Positions 55,701 to 64,000 of a DNA stretch of 64,000 nt are shown here, piece after piece. This DNA comes from Kiloniellales bacterium (lineage in GTDB: Bacteria; Pseudomonadota; Alphaproteobacteria; Kiloniellales; JAKSDN01). Numbering within the stretch: the first letter of the stretch is position 1; every line of letters starts with the position of its first letter. Location: positions 1-64,000 of the forward strand of contig JANQLT010000030.1 in the NCBI GenBank assembly GCA_028280455.1, read 5' to 3'. Under the pieces are notes generated by a model. The model had not been told where the DNA came from. It did no database searches and saw only the letters and a list, made by a program, of their open reading frames with translations. The position numbers and the translations under genes are program-made.

Positions 55701-57689
55701 CTACAAGGCCAGCCCCAGCTTGCGCCCCTCGTAGAAGGCCATGTTGGCCTCGCGCGGCGCGACGCAGTCGCCGACCTGGTGGACCTCGAGGTCCGAGTCC
55801 TGCAGCTCCTCGGCCAGCCAGGTCTCCGCGACGTTCGTCGTGGCCAGCACCAGGGCGTCACAGGCGAGGCGGCGGCTTCTGTTGTCCAGCAGGTCTAGGA
55901 TCGTCGCGCCGTCCCCGTGCCATTCGGTGATCGCGGCCTCGGTGATGAAGTCGACCTCGAGCTGCTTGAGGCGCTGGCGCAGGGGGATGTCGGCGGAGGT
56001 GCGCTCCAGCTCCTTGCCGATCATCGAGGCGGGGGTCAGCAGCGTGACCTGGTGGCCCTGCTCGGCCAGGTGCCAGGCGGTGCCGCAGCCGCGCCAGTTG
56101 CTGCCTTCGTCGAGCACCAGGACGTGCTTGCCGGGGCGCGCCGCGCGGCTCATGACCTCTTCGGCGGACCAGACCTTGCCGCGCTCCAGGCCGGGCAGGG
56201 CCTCGCGCTGCGGCAGGGCGCGCTGGAAGCCCTTGCCGCTCGGCTGCGAGCCGGTGGCCAGGACCACGGCATCGGCCTCGAAGCCGGCGATCTCCGAGGG
56301 CTCCAGCGGCCGGTTCAGCTCGACCTGGACCTGCAGCTTCTCGAGCTGGGTCTCGTACCAGGCGATCAGGTCGAGGATCTGCTGCCGGCGCGGCTGCAGG
56401 CCGGCGAGGCGGAACTGGCCGCCGAGCTGCGGCGCGGCCTCGACCAGGGTGACGCGGTGGTCCCGGGTCGCCGCGACGCGTGCCGCCTCCAGGCCCGCCG
56501 GGCCGCCGCCGACCACCAGCACGCGGCGCGGCGGCGTGGCCGGGCTGAAGCGGTCGCCGCCCCATTCGAACTCGCGGCCGGCCGAGGGATTGATCAGGCA
56601 GGAGATCCAATAGTCGCGGAAGCGCCGGCCCCAGCAGTTGCGGTTGCAGGAGATGCAGGGGCGGATGTCTTCCGGCCGGCCCTCGCGCGCCTTGTTGGCG
56701 AGATGCGGGTCGGCGATCTGGCCGCGCACGATGGAGACCATGTCGGCCTGGCCGGAAGCGATGACGTAGTCGGCGTTCTCGGGCGTGCGGATGTGGCTCT
56801 CGGCCTGCACCTTGGCGTGCTTGACCACCTGGCGCAGCGCCTCGGCATGCGGCGGGCCCAGCTTGTCGGCCAGCAGGAAGGGCGGGATGATCTTGCCGAA
56901 GGAGAAGTAGCTGCCGGTGCCGCAGGTGACGTAGTCGATCAGGCCCCGTTCGTCGTGCCAGGCGACGATCTCCTGCAGCGCCTCGATGGTCAGGGCGACC
57001 TCGATCTCCGGGTCCATCGAGACCGCCATGCCGACGATGAAATCCTCGCCGACCAGCTTGCGGATGCGCGCGATGATCTCGCTGGAGAAGCGCATGCGGT
57101 TCTCGAAGGAGCCGCCCCAGCGGTCGTCGCGGCGGTTGCTGAAGGGCGTCCAGAACTGGTCGATCAGGGCGTTGTAGGCGGCGAAGAGCTCGACGCCGTC
57201 GAAGCCGGCGGCCTGGGCGCGGCGCGCGGCCTGGGCGAAGGCCTCGATCGATTCCTCGATCTCCGCCTCGGTCATGGCGTGGCTGCCGTCGGAATCGTGG
57301 AACGAGGGCAGGCCCGAGGGCGACCAGCTCGGCTCGAAGGAGTTGTCGCCGTCGCCGTGCTGGCCGACGTGGTAGAGCTGGTGGATCATCACCGCGCCCT
57401 CGGCTTGGCAGGCCTCGGTGATGGCGCGGAAGGGCGCGACGATGGACTCGTCCTCGTGGCGGAAGTTGCCGCGGGTCAGCACGGCCGTGCGGTGCACGGG
57501 CACCGGCTCGACCACGATCATCGCCGCGCCGCCCAGGGCCCGCTCCCTGTAGTAGCCCAGGTGGCGCTCGCCGGGCAGGCCGGCCTCGGCCATGTTGGCG
57601 GTGTGGGCGCCGAACACGATGCGGTTGCGCAGGGTCTTGCCGCGCAGCGCGAGCGGCTGGAAGAGATGCGGAAAGGTTTGCTCGGTCAT
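55701..57689 (-). CDS. TMADH/2,4-dienoyl-CoA reductase-type FMN/FAD/4Fe-4S oxidoreductase
   Basis: 662 residues. Old-yellow-enzyme-like FMN barrel (1-370; FQPLALRGKTLRNRIVFG; AAGFDGVELFAAYNALIDQF), a 4Fe-4S site CISCNRNC ... ISCLINP, and a C-terminal FAD/NAD part (VLVVGGGPAGLEAARVAA). This plan is shared by trimethylamine/dimethylamine dehydrogenases, dimethylglycine and N-methylproline demethylases, and dienoyl-CoA reductases. Its ATG overlaps the stop of an ornithine-cyclodeaminase homologue (ATGA), which favours an amine or N-methyl amino-acid substrate over a fatty acyl one. That substrate call is inference. Confidence 0.92.
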   Translation of the reverse strand: MTEQTFPHLFQPLALRGKTLRNRIVFGAHTANMAEAGLPGERHLGYYRERALGGAAMIVVEPVPVHRTAVLTRGNFRHEDESIVAPFRAITEACQAEGAVMIHQLYHVGQHGDGDNSFEPSWSPSGLPSFHDSDGSHAMTEAEIEESIEAFAQAARRAQAAGFDGVELFAAYNALIDQFWTPFSNRRDDRWGGSFENRMRFSSEIIARIRKLVGEDFIVGMAVSMDPEIEVALTIEALQEIVAWHDERGLIDYVTCGTGSYFSFGKIIPPFLLADKLGPPHAEALRQVVKHAKVQAESHIRTPENADYVIASGQADMVSIVRGQIADPHLANKAREGRPEDIRPCISCNRNCWGRRFRDYWISCLINPSAGREFEWGGDRFSPATPPRRVLVVGGGPAGLEAARVAATRDHRVTLVEAAPQLGGQFRLAGLQPRRQQILDLIAWYETQLEKLQVQVELNRPLEPSEIAGFEADAVVLATGSQPSGKGFQRALPQREALPGLERGKVWSAEEVMSRAARPGKHVLVLDEGSNWRGCGTAWHLAEQGHQVTLLTPASMIGKELERTSADIPLRQRLKQLEVDFITEAAITEWHGDGATILDLLDNRSRRLACDALVLATTNVAETWLAEELQDSDLEVHQVGDCVAPREANMAFYEGRKLGLAL

Positions 57690-58651
57690 GACGCCTCCGC
57701 CACCGCCTTTGCCTGGGCCAGCAGATAGCGCGCGGTCATCAGGTCGAGGTGCGCGCCGCCGCCGTTCTTGAACAAGGTGATCTCGCTCTCGTCGCCCCGT
57801 CCCGGGTGATCGCCGGCGCAGAGCTGGAACAGGTCGGCCAGGATGTCGGCCTCGCTGATCGCGCCCGAGGCGATCGGGCCGTCAATATCGCCGACCTCGC
57901 CGCGGGTGTACCAGCGGGAATCGACGAAGACGCCGGCACGCCGGGCCGCCTCGTCGTCGGCTTCGCGCATCTCCGGGGTGTAGCCGCCGACCAGGTCGAG
58001 GTGCGCGCCCGGCTTGAGCCAGGCACCCCGGATCAGGGGCTCGAGCGCGCGCGTGGCGCAGCAGATCAGGTCGGCCTGCCGGGCCGCGGCTTCCAGGTCT
58101 TCGGTCGCGCTGACCGCGCGCCCGCCGGCCTCGAGGCGCGCGGCCAGGGCTTCGGCGCGGGCCGGGCTGCGGTTCCAGATCGCGATGCGCTGGATCGAGG
58201 GCCGCACCGCCAGATGGCCGGCGATCAGGTAGGGCGCCAGGTCGCCCGCGCCGACCATCAGCAGGCTCGCGGCGTCGGACCGGGCCAGCAGCTTGGCGCC
58301 GAGCGCGGAGTCGGCCGCGGTCTTGCGGTAGGTCAGCGCCGTGCCGTCGACCACGGCCAAGGGCCGGCCGTCCTCGCCGTCGAACAGCAGGTAGAGCGCC
58401 TGGATGGTCGGCAGGCCGCGGCCGGCGGTGACGTTGTCCGGGAAGATGCTGACCACCTTGATGCCGAGGGCCTGGCCGCGACTCCAGGCCGGCAGCATCA
58501 GAAAGTGGTCCTCGCCGCCCGCGGCGCCGGGCTGGCTCATCAGCAGCCGCTCGACCTCCGGCGGCGCCGTGCGATGGGCATCCGCCAAGGCCTCGATCAG
58601 GCCGGCGAAGTCGAGGCCCCGGTGAACCGCCTCGGCGTCGAAGAAGCGCAT
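57686..58651 (-). CDS. Ornithine cyclodeaminase / mu-crystallin family protein
   Basis: 321 residues. NAD-binding fold with VGAGDLAPYLIAGHLAVRP and substrate-region YRKTAADSALGAKLLAR, plus LKPGAHLDLVGGYTPEMREAD. The family includes ornithine cyclodeaminase, pyrroline-2-carboxylate reductase, alanine dehydrogenase and ectoine-cluster EutC; the precise activity is not set by these motifs. ATG at 58651 has GGAGGG 8 nt upstream; a TTG at 58666 is possible. First gene of a two-gene operon with the flavoprotein; divergent from the AAA ATPase. Confidence 0.92.
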   Translation of the reverse strand: MRFFDAEAVHRGLDFAGLIEALADAHRTAPPEVERLLMSQPGAAGGEDHFLMLPAWSRGQALGIKVVSIFPDNVTAGRGLPTIQALYLLFDGEDGRPLAVVDGTALTYRKTAADSALGAKLLARSDAASLLMVGAGDLAPYLIAGHLAVRPSIQRIAIWNRSPARAEALAARLEAGGRAVSATEDLEAAARQADLICCATRALEPLIRGAWLKPGAHLDLVGGYTPEMREADDEAARRAGVFVDSRWYTRGEVGDIDGPIASGAISEADILADLFQLCAGDHPGRGDESEITLFKNGGGAHLDLMTARYLLAQAKAVAEAS

Positions 58652-58704
58652 TCGCGAGCCCTCCAACCTCGTCCTCGACTAACAATATATAGCTAAGTAT
58701 AACA

Positions 58705-58720
58705 TTGTATCGATATACAA
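58705..58720. promoter_or_regulatory. AT-rich divergent promoter with inverted repeat TTGTAT-N4-ATACAA
   Basis: The 93-nt gap between the divergent OCD and ATPase genes has an AT-rich core at 58681-58735. TTGTAT and ATACAA form a 6-bp inverted repeat around CGAT. TATA-like blocks occur on both sides (e.g. TATATAG at 58687, GCTATAGACC at 58731). A shared operator is likely. Confidence 0.5.
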
Positions 58721-58744
58721 GAATAAACTTGCTATAGACCGACC

Positions 58745-59947
58745 ATGAACCCCGTTCGCAACCCCTTCGCACCGGGCGCGGGCTCGCCGCCGCCGGCCTT
58801 GGCGGGCCGCGACGATATCGTCTCCGGCGCCGGCGTCGCCCTGCAACGGGTCCTGCTCGGCAAGCACGACAAGTCCCAGATGCTCCTCGGCCTTCGCGGC
58901 ACCGGCAAGACGGTGCTGCTGAACCGCATCGAGGCGCTGGCCGAGTCCCACGGCCATCTGACGTCCTTCATCGAGGCGCCCGAAGACAAGAGCCTGGTCG
59001 ATCTGCTCTATCCGCGCGTTCACAAGGTGCTTCGGTCGCTATCGATGATCGAAAGCGCCAAGAGCGCGACCCATGTCGCCTTGCGCGCTCTCCGAGCTTT
59101 TGCCAGTGCCTTCAAGATCTCCATGGGCGATGTCTCCATCTCCGTCGATCCGGAGGTCGGCACCGCCGACAGCGGCAACCTGGAATTCGACCTGAGCGAT
59201 CTCTTCGTGCGCGTCGGTGAAGCGGCGCGCGCCGGCAGCCGGGCTTGGACCCTGCTGATCGATGAGGTGCAGTACCTCTCCGGGGCCGAGCTGGCCGCCC
59301 TGATCGTCGCCATACATCGGGTCAACCAACGGCGCCTCCCCGTCATCTTCTTCGGTGCGGGCCTGCCACAGGTCGCCGCGCTCTCCGGCGAGGCGAAATC
59401 CTATGCGGAACGGCTCTTCAACTTTCCGCGGGTCGGCGCCTTGGATGAGGCCGCTGCGACCTCGGCCATCCGGCAACCGATCGAAGACGAAGGCGAATCC
59501 ATCGCCGAAGACGCCGTCGAGCGGATCATCGAGAGGACGCGGGGCTATCCCTATTTTCTCCAGGAGTGGGGTTATCAAGCCTGGGACGTCGCGGAAGCCT
59601 CACCGATCGCAGCGCGGGACATCGAGAGCGCCTCCTCGGCCGCGCTTAGCCGATTGGACGCGGGCTTCTTCCGGGTCCGCTTCGACAGGCTGACTCCCAA
59701 GGAGCGCGACTATGTCTTCGCCATGGCCGGCCTCGGTGAAGGCCCCTACCGCTCGTCGGAGGTCGCGGCGGCGTTGAACGAGAGCGTTCAGGCCCTGGGG
59801 CCGCGGCGGGCGAAGGTCATCAAGAAGGGCATGATCTACAGCCCGGCGCACGGCGACATCGCCTTCACCGTGCCGATGTTCGAAGATTATCTCACGCGCC
59901 TTCGCGCGGAAGCGGGAGACTCCGCGTCAGGCGGCGGTGCCGGCTGA
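58745..59947 (+). CDS. Orphan AAA/STAND-type ATPase
   Basis: 400 residues, AAA_16/Orc1-Cdc6-like. Walker A LGLRGTGKTVLL (~48-59), Walker B LLIDEVQYL (Asp173/Glu174), sensor-like FFGAGLPQVAAL. C-terminal winged-helix-like region (RSSEVAAALNESVQALGPRRAK). Proteins of this type occur as single genes in many genomes and the substrate is unknown; some are linked to defence or transfer modules. Starts at the ATG 58745. It overlaps the glcF stop tail to tail by 21 nt. No partner gene on the same strand. Confidence 0.87.
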   Translation: MNPVRNPFAPGAGSPPPALAGRDDIVSGAGVALQRVLLGKHDKSQMLLGLRGTGKTVLLNRIEALAESHGHLTSFIEAPEDKSLVDLLYPRVHKVLRSLSMIESAKSATHVALRALRAFASAFKISMGDVSISVDPEVGTADSGNLEFDLSDLFVRVGEAARAGSRAWTLLIDEVQYLSGAELAALIVAIHRVNQRRLPVIFFGAGLPQVAALSGEAKSYAERLFNFPRVGALDEAAATSAIRQPIEDEGESIAEDAVERIIERTRGYPYFLQEWGYQAWDVAEASPIAARDIESASSAALSRLDAGFFRVRFDRLTPKERDYVFAMAGLGEGPYRSSEVAAALNESVQALGPRRAKVIKKGMIYSPAHGDIAFTVPMFEDYLTRLRAEAGDSASGGGAG

Positions 59948-61255
59948 GATACGGCCGGCCAGCGCCTGCGGCGGCGGGCCGCCGGTGGCCCAGTCGAGCA
60001 GCTCGACCGTGTGCACCACGGGCACCGCGGTGCCGCCGCCGATCTGGGTCATGCAGCCGATGTTGCCGGCGGCGATCACGTCGGGCGCTGTCAGGTCGAT
60101 GTTGGCCAGCTTGCGGTCGCGCAGGCGCCCGGCGATCTCCGGCTGCAGCAGGTTGTAGGTGCCGGCCGAGCCGCAGCAGATGTGACCCTCCGGCACCTCG
60201 CGGACATCGAAGCCGGCGCTGCGCAGCAGGGCCTTGGGCGCCTCGCGCACCTGCTGGCCGTGCTGCAGCGAGCAGGCCGCGTGATAGGTGACCCGCAGGT
60301 CGCTGTCGATCCGCGGCCGGGCGAGCCCGAGCTCGGTCATCAGCTCGGAGACGTCCTTGGTCATGTCGGAGATGCGCGTCGCCCGCTCGGCCCAGTCCGG
60401 CTCCTTGCGCAGCATGAAGCCGTAGTCCTTGACCGTGGTGCCGCAGCCCGAGGCGTTGATCACCACGGCGTCGAGGCCGTCGCCCTCGAGCTCGCGGCTC
60501 CAGGCCGCGACGTTGGCGCGGGCCGAGGCCAGCGCCGGCGCCTCCTTGCCCATGTGGTGGGTCAGCGCGCCGCAGCAGCCCGCGCCCTCGGCGATCACCA
60601 CCTCGACGCCGTGTCGCTTGAGCAGCCGGATCGTCGCCTCGTTGATCTCCGGGGCCAGGGCCCTTTGGGCGCAGCCATCCATCAAGGCCACGCGCATCCG
60701 ACGCTCGCCTTCCGCCGGGTGCACGCCGGGGCGATCGAGCGGGCTCGGTCCCTTGAGGCTCTTCGGCGCCAGGGCCAGCATCGCGGCCAGGCGCTCGGCG
60801 CCCGGGATCTTCGCGACCCAAGGGGCCAAGGGCCGGCCGAGCCAGGCGCCGAGCAAGGCGAGCCGAAAGACCGAGACGCGCGGCAGCAGCCAGGCCAGGA
60901 GATCGCGCAGAAGCCGGTCGGTCAGCGGCCGCTGGTATGTCCTCTCGATGTGCGTGCGGGCGTGGTCGACCAGGTGCATGTAGTTCACGCCGGACGGGCA
61001 GGTGGTCATGCAGGAGAGACAGGAGAGGCAGCGGTCGATGTGCTTGACCACCTTGGCCGGCGCCGGCTTGTCCTGTTCCAGCATGTCCTTGATCAGGTAG
61101 ATCCGGCCGCGCGGGCTATCCAGCTCGTCGCCCAGCAGCAGATAGGTCGGACAGGTCGCCGTGCAGAAGCCGCAGTGGACGCAGGTCCGCAGAATCTGCT
61201 CCGAGGCGGCGATGTCCGGATCGGCGAGCTGAGCCAGCGTGAAGTTGGTCTGCAT
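59927..61255 (-). CDS. glcF: Glycolate oxidase iron-sulfur subunit
   Basis: 442 residues. Two 4Fe-4S clusters: C25-C28-C31-C35 (CVHCGFCTATCP) and C76-C79-C82-C86 (CLSCLSCMTTCP). Two CCG domains follow (GAGCCGALTHH; EGHICCGSAGTYN). Links the GlcD/GlcE flavins to the quinone pool during glycolate oxidation. ATG at 61255. Third gene in the order glcE - 849-aa membrane protein - glcF, on the minus strand; gap to the preceding gene is 24 nt. 3' end overlaps the ATPase gene. Confidence 0.94.
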   Translation of the reverse strand: MQTNFTLAQLADPDIAASEQILRTCVHCGFCTATCPTYLLLGDELDSPRGRIYLIKDMLEQDKPAPAKVVKHIDRCLSCLSCMTTCPSGVNYMHLVDHARTHIERTYQRPLTDRLLRDLLAWLLPRVSVFRLALLGAWLGRPLAPWVAKIPGAERLAAMLALAPKSLKGPSPLDRPGVHPAEGERRMRVALMDGCAQRALAPEINEATIRLLKRHGVEVVIAEGAGCCGALTHHMGKEAPALASARANVAAWSRELEGDGLDAVVINASGCGTTVKDYGFMLRKEPDWAERATRISDMTKDVSELMTELGLARPRIDSDLRVTYHAACSLQHGQQVREAPKALLRSAGFDVREVPEGHICCGSAGTYNLLQPEIAGRLRDRKLANIDLTAPDVIAAGNIGCMTQIGGGTAVPVVHTVELLDWATGGPPPQALAGRISAGTAA

Positions 61256-61279
61256 GACCGCGATACGCGCCCGCCCCCG

Positions 61280-63829
61280 TCAGGAGCCTTTGGCCGCGAC
61301 GGCCTCCTGCGTCTCGGCCTGGCGCACCAAGGCGAGCTTCTCGTGCAGCCTGCCGATCGCCATGGTGGCGAGCGAGCGGCCCAGGGCGCCGCTGCTGTCG
61401 ATGCGTTTCGACTCCTCCAGGAGGCGCTCGAACTTCTCGGCGTAGTTCTGCAGCAGCTCGGCCGAGCCGCGCCCGCTCAAGGTCTGCAGGGTCGCTTCCG
61501 GGCCGAGCGTCTCGATCTGCTTGAACAGCAGGTCGAAGAAGGCGTCGCGCTCGCCGTCGTCGTAGCGCTTCGCGGTCTGGCCGTGAAGCTTGCTGTCGCA
61601 GAGCACGGCGGTCAGGTCCATGGCCAGGGCGTTCAGCTCCAGCGAGGTGATGCGCACCAGGTGACGGAAGCCGATCGGCCGCTTGCCCTTGGCCTCCGCG
61701 CCGGACCCCTTTCCCTTGGCGGGCTCGGCGGTGGCCGCGGGCGCGGCCGGGGATGCGGCCGGGGCAGGGGGGGCGGCGCCAGGCGCCGGCGGTCGCGGCG
61801 GGGCTTCCTCCGCGGCCGGCGGCTGTTCCTTCGGCACCAGCTTCGGCGGCTCGCCGGACTCGGCCGCCGCGATCTTGGGCGGCGGCGGGCCCACCTCCTT
61901 GCCCTTGTCGGAACCGACTTTGGGAGCCGCCGGCTCGGCCGTGGCGGCCTTGGCGGTGTCCGGCACGATGCCGGCGGGGATCGGGTCGATCGGCGGGCCC
62001 TTGGTCTCCTTGGCCGCCGGCGCCGCCTTGGCCGGGGCTTTCGGCGCGGCGTCGGGCCCGGCCGCCTTGTCGTCCGGCGTCTCCGGCTTGGCTGCCGGCC
62101 CCGGTGCTGCCGCGGGCGGTGCCGCGGGGGGCGGCGCGCTGCCGAGCTTCGGCGGCTCGCTATCGGGCCGCTCGACCGCGGGCGCCGGGCGGGGCGGATC
62201 GGCCGTTCCCGGCGGCTTCAGGGTCGGCTCGCTGCGCGACTCCTGAGGCGCCGGCGCGGCTTTCTGGCCCGCGCTGTCGGGTGTCTTCGGCGGCGTTGCC
62301 GGCGGCTTGGCCTCGGCGGCTTTCGCCGCGGCCGGCTTGTCGGCTTCCGCCGGCTTGACGGCCGGCGCCTCGGCGACCCGCAGCGCGCTCGCCGGCGGGG
62401 CCGGCTTCGGCGCGTCGGGGGCCTTGCTGGCCGGCGGCGCGGCCTCGGCGGTCGGCGTCTGGGGCGCCGGTGACGGCTTCGCGGCCGGCCGTTCCGCGGT
62501 CGGCGCTTTCGCCGCGGGCTGGGGCGCCGGGGGCGAGGCGGGACGCGCCGGCTGCTTCGCTGCGGCCGGTTTCGAATCCGTCTCGCGCGTGACCTTACCG
62601 GTGACGCCTTCGCCGAAGCTGACGCCGAGATTGGGTTTCTGTGTTGCGGCCTCGCCGCTCCGCCGGGCCGGGTCCGGCTGGCTCGGCGGCGTCGGGGCGG
62701 GCGCGGCCTTGGCCGAGACGGCCGGCTTGCTCGGCGCCGGGCCGCTCGGCGCTTCCGGCCGAGTCTCCGGAGCGCTCGTGGCCGGCGGCGGTGCTGAAGG
62801 CTTCGGCGCCGGCTTCGGCGGCGAGCTGTCGGCGGCGGGCGGGGCCTGGCGGACGATCCGGTTCGGGCGCGGCGCGGCTTGGGACGGCGATGCCGGCGCG
62901 GCGGCGGTCGCCGTCGGTGTCGCTGGGGCCGGTTTCGCCGGGGCCGGTTGCGTCGGGGCGGGTTGCGCCGGGGCCGGTTGCGCCGGGGCGGGTGCCGGCC
63001 GGGCAGCGGCCGCCGGGGCCGGACGCGGCGGGGCCTGCGGCTCGCTGGGCGGCGTGGGCCGCGTCGCGACTTTCGCCGGCGGCTCGTCCATCGGCTCGTC
63101 CGGCGTCGTCCTGGCCGGCGGCGGAGCCGGGGCGGCCGGCTTCGGCGCGGCTCGGCGAGGCGGCGGTGGCGGTGGGGGCGGCGGCGCGGCGGGGGCGGCG
63201 GCTCTCGAGGCGGCCGGCACCTTGGCGACGGCCGCGGCGGGTGCCCGTTGCCGCAGGCTGGCGATGAAGGAGCGGGTGTCGGAGCCCTTGCGTTGCCCGG
63301 CGGCTTGCGGGGCCGGTCCCGGCCTTTGTCGAGCCGCCGCTTGGGGTGCGGGTGCCGCGGGCGGCGCCGGCTCGGTCGCTGCCGGCGGCGCGGCCGGTGG
63401 CGGTGGCGCGCTCGGCGGTGCGGCGCTCGGTGGTGCGGCGGGCGGTGGTGCGGCGGGTGGCGTGGGGGGCTGCAGGTCCAGGCTCTCCTGCAGCGGCATC
63501 TCGTCGCGGGCCAGCGCTTCCGGGTCGTCGAGCCAGCTCGCCGGCCCGGGCGCGGTCGCGGGCGCCGATGCGGGGGCCGCTTCGGCGCCCGCGATGGTGG
63601 AGGCGCGGGTCATGCGCAGCTCCATGCGCTGCAAGGTCCGGCCGAAGCGGAAGTAGCCGAGCACGAACCAGAGCACGCCGAGCGGCAGCACCACGCCGAT
63701 GGCGAACTGGCCGATCTCCTGGGGCAGCAGGAAGAGCAGGTTTTCGAAGCCGACGAACTCGCCGACGTACCAGAGCGCCAGCAGCAGCCAGAGCAGCGAG
63801 ATCAGCAGTCCTATGTAACCCAGGGCCAT
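61280..63829 (-). CDS. 849-residue Pro/Ala-rich membrane protein inside the glc operon
   Basis: Two N-terminal membrane helices (IGLLISLLWLLLALWYVGEF and a second near VVLPLGVLWFVLGYF), then ~560 residues of Pro/Ala/Lys low complexity, then a ~140-residue helical C-terminus (GFRHLVRITSLELNALAMDL; SGRGSAELLQNYAEKFERLL). GGAGG lies 10 nt before the ATG. The C-terminus looks like a folded cytosolic or periplasmic helical domain and shares no family I know. It lies between glcE (15 nt) and glcF (24 nt) on the same strand, so it is cotranscribed with glycolate oxidase. Its length is likely variable because of the repeats. Confidence 0.85.
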   Translation of the reverse strand: MALGYIGLLISLLWLLLALWYVGEFVGFENLLFLLPQEIGQFAIGVVLPLGVLWFVLGYFRFGRTLQRMELRMTRASTIAGAEAAPASAPATAPGPASWLDDPEALARDEMPLQESLDLQPPTPPAAPPPAAPPSAAPPSAPPPPAAPPAATEPAPPAAPAPQAAARQRPGPAPQAAGQRKGSDTRSFIASLRQRAPAAAVAKVPAASRAAAPAAPPPPPPPPPRRAAPKPAAPAPPPARTTPDEPMDEPPAKVATRPTPPSEPQAPPRPAPAAAARPAPAPAQPAPAQPAPTQPAPAKPAPATPTATAAAPASPSQAAPRPNRIVRQAPPAADSSPPKPAPKPSAPPPATSAPETRPEAPSGPAPSKPAVSAKAAPAPTPPSQPDPARRSGEAATQKPNLGVSFGEGVTGKVTRETDSKPAAAKQPARPASPPAPQPAAKAPTAERPAAKPSPAPQTPTAEAAPPASKAPDAPKPAPPASALRVAEAPAVKPAEADKPAAAKAAEAKPPATPPKTPDSAGQKAAPAPQESRSEPTLKPPGTADPPRPAPAVERPDSEPPKLGSAPPPAAPPAAAPGPAAKPETPDDKAAGPDAAPKAPAKAAPAAKETKGPPIDPIPAGIVPDTAKAATAEPAAPKVGSDKGKEVGPPPPKIAAAESGEPPKLVPKEQPPAAEEAPPRPPAPGAAPPAPAASPAAPAATAEPAKGKGSGAEAKGKRPIGFRHLVRITSLELNALAMDLTAVLCDSKLHGQTAKRYDDGERDAFFDLLFKQIETLGPEATLQTLSGRGSAELLQNYAEKFERLLEESKRIDSSGALGRSLATMAIGRLHEKLALVRQAETQEAVAAKGS
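62921..62995 (-). repeat. Five 15-bp tandem repeats coding QPAPA-type units
   Basis: Five consecutive 15-bp units starting at 62921, 62936, 62951, 62966 and 62981, of the type CGCCGGGGCCGGTTG on the + strand. On the minus strand they encode QPAPA, KPAPA or close variants in the linker of the 849-residue protein. Consistent with expansion and contraction by slippage. Confidence 0.8.
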
Positions 63830-63844
63830 GACCGCATCCCTCCG

Positions 63845-64000
63845 CTAGATACCGGCGTACATGCGGCCGGGATTGAGGACCCGGCGCGGATCGAAGCCGT
63901 CCTTGATCCGCTCGGTCAGCGCGCCCTTGGCCGCGTCGAGCGGCTCGAAGACCGGCACCGCGGCGCGCAGCGCGTCGTCGGCGCGCAGCAAGGTCGCGTG
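63845..64000 (-). CDS. glcE: Glycolate oxidase FAD-binding subunit GlcE (C-terminal part)
   Basis: The last 51 residues only; the gene continues beyond the right edge. The translation ends ERIKDGFDPRRVLNPGRMY then AGI and stop, the typical C-terminus of GlcE/GlcD flavoproteins; the preceding LLRADDALRAAVPVFEPL also fits GlcE. Stop TAG at 63845-63847. glcD is expected further right. Confidence 0.85.
   Translation of the reverse strand, partial: HATLLRADDALRAAVPVFEPLDAAKGALTERIKDGFDPRRVLNPGRMYAGI

Overview
The window is one continuous, very GC-rich stretch with tightly packed genes and short intergenic gaps. Gene content points to an alphaproteobacterium, most likely a marine or soil Rhodospirillales-type heterotroph: group-1 Mrp antiporter operon, DUF1491, DUF1127 proteins, a HlyU-family protein, an isoquinoline-oxidoreductase-type molybdoenzyme, GlcEF and many PAS-kinase and c-di-GMP signalling proteins. 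This placement is inferred from families only; there is no rRNA or other phylogenetic marker. No tRNA, rRNA, CRISPR array, insertion sequence or prophage was recognised.

Layout. (1) 1-7013: the 3' part of an mrp/mnh Na+/H+ antiporter operon (D, C, B, A on the minus strand) and a tandem universal stress protein. A divergent control region with phased repeats separates these from an orphan pair of F0 ATP synthase genes (atpB, atpE), closed by a symmetric terminator. (2) 7041-20387: a secreted EEP-fold nuclease/phosphatase and a small lipoprotein, then a complete type II secretion locus (gspK-gspD leftward, gspO-E-F-G-H-I-J-L-M-N/C rightward), ending at a 90-bp hairpin. (3) 20607-28870: a DUF1491 protein, a PAS hybrid kinase coupled to a REC-EAL phosphodiesterase, a MOSC protein, a vitamin-K-carboxylase-like HTTM protein and a membrane class III nucleotidyl cyclase. 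(4) 28863-34572: a two-subunit periplasmic molybdoenzyme with a divergent AraC regulator, an HxlR regulator with a divergent DUF1330 protein, and a NicO-type metal permease. (5) 34800-45796: an RND efflux pair, two DUF1127 proteins, a nine-PAS hybrid kinase and an OmpR-type regulator.

(6) 45829-47222 is an AT-richer islet holding a MerR-DUF433 / DUF5615 (PIN-like) toxin-antitoxin-like pair with its own near-consensus promoter and operator. (7) 47223-58651 is metabolic: an amidase/DUF2817 hydrolase pair, TPR, HlyU, VOC and DUF533 proteins, NADP-type glutamate dehydrogenase, a creatinase-like M24-fold enzyme, the remnant of an arylmalonate-decarboxylase/maleate-isomerase family gene, and an operon of an ornithine-cyclodeaminase homologue with a TMADH-type flavoprotein. 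(8) 58745-64000: an orphan AAA/STAND ATPase overlapping tail to tail with glcF, whose operon (glcE, an 849-aa Pro/Ala-rich membrane protein, glcF) runs off the right edge.

The items most worth pursuing are: the orphan F0 a/c pair with alanine substitutions in the c-subunit glycine motif, beside an Mrp antiporter; the bacterial gamma-carboxylase homologue with its catalytic Lys and His kept; the giant membrane protein inside the glycolate oxidase operon; the horizontally acquired MerR-DUF433/DUF5615 module; and the metal-ligand-less M24 enzyme next to a decayed racemase-family gene.
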